A DNA stretch of 13,069 nt from CALHVX01 sp051027215 (lineage in GTDB: Bacteria > Pseudomonadota > Gammaproteobacteria > Pseudomonadales > Azotimanducaceae). The position numbers and the translations under genes were made by a program. This document shows, in pieces, positions 1 to 6,048 of this stretch (within the stretch, counting starts at the first letter, position 1; each line of letters opens with the position of its first letter). The stretch lies in contig JBPCXR010000380.1 in assembly GCA_051027215.1 (NCBI GenBank), positions 1-13,069 of the forward strand. Reading direction: 5' to 3'. Under the pieces are notes generated by a model. The model made no database searches and had not been told where the DNA came from. It was given only the letters and a program-made list of their open reading frames with translations.

Positions 1-156
1 GGCAAGGGTCGTGCCACGCTGTGTGACCACAAAGTAAGGCTTGTAAAAGAAACGTAAGCAGATTTACGCGTTATAAATCAGCTAGTTATCGATGCTTCTC
101 GAAAGCCTGGGGAGCCGATGGATAAGCGCCAGCGAAAGCACCAGGGCAGGAAAAAA

Positions 157-187
157 GTGGCGCTCAAAATTTTGGCGTAAACGCCAC
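157..187. repeat. Nested inverted repeat in intergenic DNA
   Basis: GTGGCG at 157-162 is complementary to CGCCAC at 182-187. Inside it a tighter palindrome, TGGCGT-AA-ACGCCA, occupies 173-186. The two arrangements share the right arm and so are mutually exclusive in RNA. No U-tract follows on either strand, so it does not look like a canonical intrinsic terminator. A protein-binding dyad or a structured RNA end are both possible; the sequence does not decide. Confidence 0.35.
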
Positions 188-248
188 AATCGTTAACGTG
201 AGAAGCAAAAGGTGGCGACCGCACAGAAGGTGTGTTGACTGGGTAGCA

Positions 249-278
249 GCGCCGCTGTGAACGAGTTCGACAGTGCGC
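249..278. repeat. Imperfect hairpin downstream of the TonB-receptor gene
   Basis: The arms GCGCCGCTGT (249-258) and ACAGTGCGC (270-278) can pair over about nine base pairs with one bulged C and one G-U pair. The loop contains a further short GAAC/GTTC complementarity. On the minus strand it follows the hairpin at 290-315, about 100 bases beyond the receptor stop. No T-run follows, so a role in transcript-end protection is conceivable but unproven. Confidence 0.3.
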
Positions 279-289
279 AGTGAGTTATT

Positions 290-315
290 GAGCCATCCAA
301 CCCCATGGGTGGCTC
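290..315 (-). terminator. Possible weak terminator hairpin after the TonB receptor
   Basis: GAGCCATCC (290-298) pairs with GGGTGGCTC (307-315), giving a nine-pair stem with one G-U pair and an eight-base loop. Read on the minus strand it lies about 60 bases past the receptor stop codon. The bases after the stem are AATAACTCA rather than a T-run, so it is at best a non-canonical terminator or a 3'-end stabilising structure. Confidence 0.3.
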
Positions 316-375
316 GCGACCCGATCGAAAGTACTTCTCTTAGCCCACTTGATTGACAGCAGAGCGTTCTGGACT

Positions 376-2742
376 TTAGCTCTCGAACCCGATGGTGATG
401 CCCCAGGTTCGTGGATCACGCGGATTGCCAAGACCCCAGGTAGCAGCGAACGGAACCCTAGCAACGTAGCCTTTGTCGTACGTCAGGTTCTTGCCAAACG
501 CCTTAACGAACCACTTGCCATCAGCGCTCGTATATTGAATCTGCGCGTCAACCTCGTTCCATTCTTCATATTCATTAAGTCCGTTTGCACGCTGTATGCC
601 TTCGGTGTAATTGCTGTCCTTCCACCAATAGCTGGCACGCCAACTCAACGTAGCACCTGCCCCGCCTACCGGATGTTCGTAGGTTGCAGCAAAGAACGCT
701 GTATTGTGTGGTGCCCCGAATTCTTGATCCGTCAGATCAGTCGCAACCGTCAAGGTGTCGGGATCAAGGATGACGTAATCATCCGAGTCATATCCAGACT
801 CAGCGAAGGCAAACGCACCGTCTAAACGCAGCATGTCGCCATCGGTTAGCATGTCGAGGGCGGCAATGGCGTTAATTTCAATCTCGATGCCGTAGACATA
901 AGAATCTTCAACATTGGCCGTACGTTGGGTGATATTTCCTGGCAAGCCTTCCTGCAGGTTGCGCTGAATCCCGTCCCACCAATTGTAGTAGCCCGTGACG
1001 TTTAGCCGCATGCGGTTGTCCCACCAATCTGACTTAAGGCCGACCTCCAGGGAGTCATTGCGCTCACGATCGTAAAACGTCGGCCTGATTGGATCGGTTA
1101 CGCCAGCGGCAATCTGTGCATCCCTCAGCGCGATTTCACCCGCCCCTGCACGGAACGAAAATCCCCCGCTACGGTAACCCCGCGTAAAGCTGGTATACAG
1201 CAAAGCTTCTTCGTTCAGGCGGTATTGCAGACTGATTTTGGGCGAGAAACTGTTCCAAGTTTCGTCATCGGCATAGTCATACCCACCCTCCGGCCCACCG
1301 GTACAGACAAAAAAGTCATTGGTTTCAAACGGTGGGCTAGTTGTGGTCTGACAAGAGCCGAAGTTTACGAATCCGATTTTCGCGTCCTTCTCTTCTTGTG
1401 TGTAGCGACCACCAACGGTCAAAATCAGATCTTCGCTCAGATTGAAGCGAACCTCCGCAAACACACCGAAGCTGTCATGGTCCAATTCGTCAACACCAGG
1501 CGGGCGCACGCCGAATATGTTCGGCTGGCTGGACTGGCAGCAGCGCTGCTCGCCATAGAATAGATCCTGGGTGAAGTAGAACAGGCCTACGGTAAAGTCG
1601 TAGGTATCGGAAAACGATGATGCATAGCGCAGCTCCTGACTAAACTGATCCTGATCGATCATCAGCCGGGTTACTACGTTCAGCGGCGAACCCGAAGGCA
1701 ATCCTTCGAAATCACCGCCTGAAAACGCCAGCACGTCAACATAACCGGTGACCGAAGTTAGTATGCCGTGCCCCAGATCATAGTTGACCTCGGCAATGAG
1801 TTTTTCCACTTCGTGATCCGAGAACGAGCGCCACGGTTCGTTTTCAGCGTTTCCGGCGTAGGTTTCATTCCATTCGCGGCCATCAGGCACAAACGGGTGA
1901 CCGGACCGGCCAAGGTCAGATACACCCAGTGAGGTGGACACGGCGCCGTCACCGTCGCGCTCGTAGAGCTCACCGATTAACGTAACATCCAGGGCTTCGT
2001 TAGGCGTCCAGACCAGAGTCCCGCGCGCATGAGTAGCTTCGTACACGCCCAAACGTTCCCCGCCAGAAAGGTCCCTCATCCAACCGTCTTTGTCACGGGA
2101 TTGCAGAGAGAGCTTGCCCAACAATTTGTCTTCTACGAGTGGACCCTCCACCGAAATACCGAAGTCTGTTCGATCGTATGCGCCAAAGGTAGCTTGCGCT
2201 CGAAATGCGAACTCATCACCTGGTCTTCGACTGCGCGACACCACTGCGCCCACGGAAGTGTTGCGTCCAAATAACGTACCTTGAGGGCCACGAAGCACTT
2301 CAACCGATTCCATGTCGAAAGTGTCGAGAATGGCGGCGATATTTTGCGCGATGAATACACCGTCCTGATAAACACCCACAGCGGGATCGAAGTTCGGGAC
2401 ACTAAAAGACACCCCTACGGCACGCAACCAGAAGCGCTGAATACCGGGAAAGGTCGCCGTCTGTCGAAAGTCAGCGCCGGGCACCATATGCGAAATCTCA
2501 ACCAGGTCGGTGAAATTGTTTTCCGCGATCATGGTTTCCGACAGCACGGTCGAAGCGATCGGAACATCTTGAGCTAAGTCGCCGGTAGCGCGTTTTGTAG
2601 AAATCACGACGATCTCTTCAATGATCCGATTGTCAGCCCGCTCCGCGGCGATCGTTAGGGGGCTGGTACCAATCAACATCATTGTCAACATAGCCAAGGC
2701 AGTGACAGAACGGCCCATCCAAGTAACCGATATTCTCCCCAT
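376..2742 (-). CDS. TonB-dependent outer-membrane receptor
   Basis: A 788-residue outer-membrane beta-barrel transporter that uses TonB/ExbBD energy to import a ligand. Residues about 1-33 form a signal peptide (basic start, hydrophobic core, cleavage probably after TIAA). A TonB box, EIVVIST, follows at 43-49. The plug domain includes the conserved LRGPQGTLFGRN motif at about 150-161. The remainder is a long barrel typical of the FecA/BtuB-like superfamily and ends in ITIGFES. Barrel loops carry several cysteines (a CC pair and two later Cys) that could form disulfides. The start is placed at 2742 because GAGGGG at 2750-2755 lies seven bases before it. An ATG five codons upstream (2757) has no ribosome binding site and would lie within about 10 bases of the predicted transcription start. 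The ligand is unknown; the neighbouring aldolase/DUF35 genes make a sterol-like or other hydrophobic compound possible. The family assignment is firm, the substrate speculative. Confidence 0.95.
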   Translation of the reverse strand: MGRISVTWMGRSVTALAMLTMMLIGTSPLTIAAERADNRIIEEIVVISTKRATGDLAQDVPIASTVLSETMIAENNFTDLVEISHMVPGADFRQTATFPGIQRFWLRAVGVSFSVPNFDPAVGVYQDGVFIAQNIAAILDTFDMESVEVLRGPQGTLFGRNTSVGAVVSRSRRPGDEFAFRAQATFGAYDRTDFGISVEGPLVEDKLLGKLSLQSRDKDGWMRDLSGGERLGVYEATHARGTLVWTPNEALDVTLIGELYERDGDGAVSTSLGVSDLGRSGHPFVPDGREWNETYAGNAENEPWRSFSDHEVEKLIAEVNYDLGHGILTSVTGYVDVLAFSGGDFEGLPSGSPLNVVTRLMIDQDQFSQELRYASSFSDTYDFTVGLFYFTQDLFYGEQRCCQSSQPNIFGVRPPGVDELDHDSFGVFAEVRFNLSEDLILTVGGRYTQEEKDAKIGFVNFGSCQTTTSPPFETNDFFVCTGGPEGGYDYADDETWNSFSPKISLQYRLNEEALLYTSFTRGYRSGGFSFRAGAGEIALRDAQIAAGVTDPIRPTFYDRERNDSLEVGLKSDWWDNRMRLNVTGYYNWWDGIQRNLQEGLPGNITQRTANVEDSYVYGIEIEINAIAALDMLTDGDMLRLDGAFAFAESGYDSDDYVILDPDTLTVATDLTDQEFGAPHNTAFFAATYEHPVGGAGATLSWRASYWWKDSNYTEGIQRANGLNEYEEWNEVDAQIQYTSADGKWFVKAFGKNLTYDKGYVARVPFAATWGLGNPRDPRTWGITIGFES

Positions 2743-2749
2743 CGTTGTT

Positions 2750-2755
2750 CCCCTC
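2750..2755 (-). promoter_or_regulatory. Ribosome binding site deciding the TonB-receptor start
   Basis: GAGGGG on the minus strand with a seven-base spacer to ATG at 2742-2740. The first G of this site is the last base of the upstream ATG (2757-2755), so that ATG cannot use it. This favours the shorter protein. Confidence 0.65.
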
Positions 2756-2773
2756 ATGGCGGTGAGAAGCCAA

Positions 2774-2801
2774 AGTATAACGTGTTTACTTTAATTGAAA
2801 A
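2774..2801 (-). promoter_or_regulatory. Sigma-70-like promoter of the TonB receptor
   Basis: On the minus strand, -35 TTTTCA (2796-2801) and -10 TATACT (2774-2779) are separated by 16 bases. The -10 matches consensus at five of six positions and the -35 at four. The predicted start point near 2767 gives a short leader of about 25 bases before the ATG at 2742. No Fur-box-like sequence was recognised overlapping it. Confidence 0.55.
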
Positions 2802-2904
2802 GAGGGGCGATCGCGTTCCAGACGGCTAGTTGTTGCATTTGACCACCTCGAATGTGCCTTAATCACCGAGCAGCCGCACAGGAAGGCAGTCACTTTATAA
2901 CGCG

Positions 2905-2919
2905 TACTAGTAAATTACT
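2905..2919. promoter_or_regulatory. Overlapping dyads, possible operator
   Basis: TACTAGTA (2905-2912) is a perfect eight-base palindrome. It overlaps AGTAAATTACT (2909-2919), an odd-length palindrome around a central A. The pair is flanked by GCAGT (2886-2890) and ACTGC (2917-2921), themselves complementary. It lies between the DUF35 gene and the TonB receptor, about 105-120 bases upstream of the receptor -35. A regulator-binding site is possible; no family-specific motif was recognised. Confidence 0.3.
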
Positions 2920-3038
2920 GCTCATCCAGAATGCTGTTCCTTTAGATTAAATCGATGTAAGCAGCGGGTTTTAGCACCCATAGATGCATGGTCAATCGAG
3001 TAGCGGAACCAAAACTGCGGGCGCTTACTAAGCTCGAG

Positions 3039-3455
3039 CTAGGGGATCACCCGAAACACGGGAAACGCCTGACCACCCGGATCCCGCTCAAATTCAACTT
3101 GTACCGGTAGGCCGGCTTTTAGGCTTGCCGGCTCGCTGCCGACAATGTTACTCGGCATGCGCACCCCTTCCGCCAGGTCTACCCAAGCGATCACCAAAGG
3201 CAAGCGACCGCGGTGACGCGGGTGATACTCTCGATGCAACATAGCGTGAGCGTAGATCGTTCCCTGACCACTAGCGGCCCGCCAGTCCAGCTGCCCTGAG
3301 CCACAGCGCTGGCATTTCTGCTTTAGCGGATACATCCAACCTTGGCAGTCGTTGCACTGTTGCAGCTGTAGCTGGTTGTTCGCAGCACCCTCAAAAAAGG
3401 GTAGCGTTTCGGCTGTTGGCGTAATCCAACTTTGCTCGGCATCGTCAATGGTCAC
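3039..3455 (-). CDS. DUF35 zinc-ribbon/OB-fold protein, probable acyl-CoA enzyme partner
   Basis: A 138-residue cytoplasmic protein of the DUF35 (rubredoxin-like zinc ribbon plus OB-fold) family. The ribbon is visible as C34-x2-C37 and C48-x2-C51. The OB-fold follows from about 60, with the characteristic GxGTIYAHAMLHREYHP segment and a C-terminal strand ending FPVFRVIP. Such proteins bind thiolase-superfamily partners and help present CoA substrates; in the steroid aldolase Ltp2 complex a DUF35 domain is required. The start codon is GTG, supported by AAGGAG at 3461-3466 five bases upstream. The gene begins 47 bases after the thiolase-like gene, on the same strand, so the two are probably co-transcribed and their products form a complex. 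Unlike ChsH2, no hydratase domain is fused to it. The family is certain, the exact pathway inferred. Confidence 0.9.
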   Translation of the reverse strand: MTIDDAEQSWITPTAETLPFFEGAANNQLQLQQCNDCQGWMYPLKQKCQRCGSGQLDWRAASGQGTIYAHAMLHREYHPRHRGRLPLVIAWVDLAEGVRMPSNIVGSEPASLKAGLPVQVEFERDPGGQAFPVFRVIP

Positions 3456-3460
3456 TGAGG

Positions 3461-3466
3461 CTCCTT
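3461..3466 (-). promoter_or_regulatory. Ribosome binding site supporting the GTG start of the DUF35 gene
   Basis: AAGGAG on the minus strand, separated by five bases from the GTG at 3455-3453. Its strength and spacing decide the non-ATG start and suggest good translation of this gene. Confidence 0.7.
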
Positions 3467-3502
3467 AAATGCATTCGTTAACAGCCGTGCCTGCGCCATA
3501 GT

Positions 3503-4666
3503 TCAGCTTGGGTGGGGCGACAGCACGATGGCTGCCTGATAGTTCAAAATGCCGCCGTTGCCCGTCACAAAGATCAGATCATTGGGCGCTTGTCGCGTCC
3601 CACCATGTCCGCGCCCTTGAATAATGGCTTCGCTAATAGGCGTCATGCCCCACATATAGTATGAGGATAATGATCCGCCACCGGTGTTGGTTGGAAGGCT
3701 ACCGCCCGGACCCAACTTGCCATCTTCCACAAACGGCCCACCTTCGCCTTTCTCGCAAAACCCATAGTCTTCCAGGGTTTCAATGACGGTATAGGTATAG
3801 CAATCGTATAGTTGACACTGTGAGATATCGGCGAGGTTTACGTCTGCCATCGCCAGCGCTTTGGGTCCGGCTTTTGCACCGGGGCCGCGCACCAGCGGGT
3901 CTTGGGTCGAAAGGCCAACATCGTGTTTGTGCGCCTGAGAAAAACCACGCAGGTAAACAGGCGGTTGCGGCATATCTCGGGCTCTTTCGGCACTGGTCAC
4001 AATGAATGCCACGCCACCGTTTGACACTAGACAACAATCGAGCACGTGAAACGGCTCCACCACCCACGGAGATGCGTGGTACTGCGCCATGTCTAAAGGC
4101 TCACGCCTGGCTGCACGCTCATTCATCTGCGCCCACTGCCGCTGGGAGATGGCCACCTGACCCATTTGTTCTTGAGTGGTGCCAAACAGATCCATGTGCC
4201 GCCGCGCACCCAGCGCATACATGGCATTGGCCCCCGCAAAACCGTAGAGAGGCATCAAACCGCCAATCGGGTCGGCTCCGGCTCTGCTGGAGTAGGCACT
4301 CCCAGCGCGCTTGTTCGGTTTCAGCGGGCTGTCGGCAAAGACACAGCAGACGCAGTTCGCCAAGCCGTTGTGCACGGCCATAGCGGCGTATTCCAGCATC
4401 TGCCCGGCAGTTGAACCGTATCCCTGCATATAGGTAAGGACGTTGAGTTCCTCGAGTCCAAGGGCAATGTGGAGCGGCAAGTTCAGGTCCGGGCTGGTGC
4501 CTGAGTTGATCAGGAGTCCGTCCAGCTGGGATTTGTCGATACCTGCATCCTGCAACGCCAAGTGCACGGCTTCCATCGCCAACTCTGGCGCACTGCGGTA
4601 GACGCGTCCCATTTCTGTGATCCCGAGGCCGCAAACCGCGGTACTGCCATTCATGGGATGCTTCAT
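3503..4666 (-). CDS. Thiolase-superfamily protein, candidate Ltp2-like CoA-ester aldolase
   Basis: A 387-residue cytoplasmic protein with the SCP-x/lipid-transfer thiolase fold: N-terminal AVCGLGITEMGR strand, a GSTAGQMLEYA helix at about 84-94, and a C-terminal NTGGGSLSSYYMWG segment at 327-340. The catalytic cysteine expected before the STAG helix is replaced (about G84), and there is no Cys between residues 13 and 104. The usual HDCF motif reads Y287-D-C-Y. The GHP histidine position aligns with Y337. The C-terminal CxG is replaced by TGN (368-370). In the characterised Ltp2 steroid aldolase the thiolase cysteines are lost and a pair of histidines is replaced by two essential tyrosines, so the pattern fits a retro-aldolase acting on a hydroxyacyl-CoA. 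The DUF35 gene immediately downstream supports this. The start ATG at 4666 has only a weak ACGAG site upstream; M5 is an alternative. Automated annotation would probably call it acetyl-CoA acetyltransferase, which these residues argue against. Confidence 0.88.
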   Translation of the reverse strand: MKHPMNGSTAVCGLGITEMGRVYRSAPELAMEAVHLALQDAGIDKSQLDGLLINSGTSPDLNLPLHIALGLEELNVLTYMQGYGSTAGQMLEYAAMAVHNGLANCVCCVFADSPLKPNKRAGSAYSSRAGADPIGGLMPLYGFAGANAMYALGARRHMDLFGTTQEQMGQVAISQRQWAQMNERAARREPLDMAQYHASPWVVEPFHVLDCCLVSNGGVAFIVTSAERARDMPQPPVYLRGFSQAHKHDVGLSTQDPLVRGPGAKAGPKALAMADVNLADISQCQLYDCYTYTVIETLEDYGFCEKGEGGPFVEDGKLGPGGSLPTNTGGGSLSSYYMWGMTPISEAIIQGRGHGGTRQAPNDLIFVTGNGGILNYQAAIVLSPHPS

Positions 4667-4701
4667 GTCTGTTGCTCGTTTTTCTGGGTCTACTCGAGAT
4701 A

Positions 4702-5742
4702 CTACTGATTAGGTGGCAACACTGCTTGCAAGACAATGAGGCGGCCTGCTCGCTTTACTTCGATCTTCAGGCGATCATTCGGCGATAGCTGCTTCATTTT
4801 CTGACGGATTTCGCCGACCTTATCAGGACGTACATTGACCCCCTCTACCGACACGATGATGTCGCCACCGAGCAGGATGTCACGCCCCTGGATTGTCACC
4901 GGCACCTTACCGGGTTTTAGCCCGAGCGAAGCTGCCAATGAGCCAGTAGCAACCTTTTGCACCAGCATGCCCGCTTCGTATCCAAGATTGAGGGCATCGG
5001 CCAATTCGCCTTGCACAACAATGCCTTCAAAACCAGACCAGAACATGGGGTTCACGAACAGCGCTTGTTTCGCTGTGTTCGATGAAATCGCAAAGCCGAT
5101 GCCTTCGAACCCCCCAGATTGAGACAATATGAAACTGACGATACCGACGACTTCGCCTTTGGCGTTAAACATTGGTCCACCAGAATTGCCCTTATTGATG
5201 GCAGCATCGGTCTGAATGATTTCTGCTGTGAGCCCGCCTAAGCTGCCATCCTTAGCGCCTGGTGAATGCCGACCTGAAACGATGCCGGTGGAGACCGAGT
5301 GACTGAGGCCGAACGGCGAGCCGATGACAACGACATCATCACCCACTTGTAGCTTTGCTGAGTCACCCAGCTTGACTGTTGTTGCGCTGGCGGGAATGGA
5401 GTCCAATTTGAGCAAGGCAAGATCAAGACTTGGATCGCTCGACACTACTGTGGCAGAGACTTCGGTGCCATCGACAAATTCCGCCACGACTGAGTCCGCG
5501 GTTTGCACAACGTGCGCAGCAGTGACCACGTGCCCTTCCCTGTCCACAAGAACTCCAGTGCCCAACCCTTCTGCCGCAACTTCTTTGATTCGATTGCCGG
5601 ATACATCCACGCTACGGCCTTGTGTTTTGAGGACGACCACTGCCGAATCCACCTTTTGGACCAGCTTGGTCACGCTTGCGAGCACCGCTCCGCTCATTGT
5701 TAGGGTAAAAATGCACAGGAAGGCTCTGGCGCTCATAGTCAT
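4702..5742 (-). CDS. HtrA/Deg-like periplasmic serine protease with one PDZ domain
   Basis: A 346-residue exported trypsin-like (S1C) peptidase. A signal peptide covers about 1-22 (hydrophobic core, cleavage after VLA). The protease domain shows the full triad: His77 in TAAHVV, Asp107 in SLDLALL, Ser187 in GNSGGP, plus the typical GIGFAIS motif near 214-220. One PDZ domain follows at about 240-340, with the GGDIIVSVEGV core. DegP and DegQ have two PDZ domains; this layout is closer to DegS, but DegS keeps a membrane anchor whereas this signal appears cleavable. It probably degrades or processes misfolded envelope proteins. It is the first gene of the minus-strand set, ending 35 bases before the thiolase-like gene. 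Two in-frame ATGs (5742 and 5736) lie close together and the ribosome binding site does not clearly choose. An obvious functional link to the downstream aldolase pair is lacking. Confidence 0.92.
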   Translation of the reverse strand: MTMSARAFLCIFTLTMSGAVLASVTKLVQKVDSAVVVLKTQGRSVDVSGNRIKEVAAEGLGTGVLVDREGHVVTAAHVVQTADSVVAEFVDGTEVSATVVSSDPSLDLALLKLDSIPASATTVKLGDSAKLQVGDDVVVIGSPFGLSHSVSTGIVSGRHSPGAKDGSLGGLTAEIIQTDAAINKGNSGGPMFNAKGEVVGIVSFILSQSGGFEGIGFAISSNTAKQALFVNPMFWSGFEGIVVQGELADALNLGYEAGMLVQKVATGSLAASLGLKPGKVPVTIQGRDILLGGDIIVSVEGVNVRPDKVGEIRQKMKQLSPNDRLKIEVKRAGRLIVLQAVLPPNQ

Positions 5743-6048
5743 CTCTGATCCAATGGTTATTGCGTACGCAGGTTAGTCTGTTGGGTACCGATTGCAATAC
5801 GACCATGGGACCTGGCACATGCACAGCGGCGCGGCAGCGAATCGGCCCCTTTTAGTAACCAACCGCTTCGCAGTCACTCCAGAATGACAAAAGTCCTCTG
5901 ACTCGCTTGTCGCCGTTATACTGTCTGGCTGAATCATTGTCGCCGGTTGACCGCAAATGCAGCGCTAAGCTGCCCGTCAGTCTGCTATTGGGAGAGCATC
6001 GTTGAACAAGACGAAATCCGTCTGCAGCCAGGATCGAGGCGCTTGCGC
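5743..6048. promoter_or_regulatory. Divergent intergenic region with a candidate promoter for the efflux operon
   Basis: About 300 bases between the divergently read protease and efflux genes, so promoters for both should lie here. For the plus strand, TATACT at 5917-5922 is a good -10, but no convincing -35 lies 16-18 bases upstream. It would give a leader of about 120 bases before the ATG at 6049. For the minus strand only poor matches were found. No TetR, MarR or LysR regulator gene lies in the region. A TTG at 5947 would extend the adaptor frame by 34 codons but has no ribosome binding site and would precede the membrane anchor with an unlikely leader. Confidence 0.4.
6036..6039 (+). promoter_or_regulatory. 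Ribosome binding site deciding the adaptor start
   Basis: GAGG, nine bases before ATG at 6049-6051. This start places the hydrophobic anchor at the very N-terminus, as expected for the family, and excludes the upstream TTG extension. Confidence 0.55.

Larger units (their letters stand above)
1..375. other. Gene-free left-edge region with hairpin-capable repeats
   Basis: I see no supportable gene here. One plus-strand frame is open from the left edge to a TAA at 55-57 (18 codons). It could be the tail of a gene outside the window, but 18 codons cannot establish that. The stretch holds an inverted repeat around 157-187 and two adjacent hairpin-capable segments at 249-278 and 290-315. All lie downstream of the TonB-receptor stop codon when read on the minus strand. 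No tRNA or rRNA signature was recognised. Confidence 0.6.

Noticed and set aside
349..825. Plus-strand open frame of 158 codons at the end of the TonB receptor gene
   Set aside because: It lies antisense within the receptor gene, its product has no recognisable domain, and no ribosome site is present.
3031..3040. AGCTCGAGCT palindrome at the DUF35 stop codon as a terminator
   Set aside because: It can form only a three-pair stem as RNA and is not followed by a T-run; it is likely chance.
3503..4666. Decayed thiolase pseudogene
   Set aside because: The missing catalytic residues could suggest decay, but the frame is intact, fold motifs are conserved, and the changes match the functional aldolase pattern.
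4119..4736. Minus-strand open frame of 205 codons over the aldolase-like gene
   Set aside because: It is a shifted frame of the recognised thiolase-fold gene, with Arg/Ser/Cys-rich low-plausibility composition.
5947..6048. 34-codon N-terminal extension of the RND adaptor from a TTG
   Set aside because: There is no ribosome site at the TTG, and the extension would bury the signal-anchor behind a polar leader. The ATG at 6049 has a GAGG site and a standard N-terminus.
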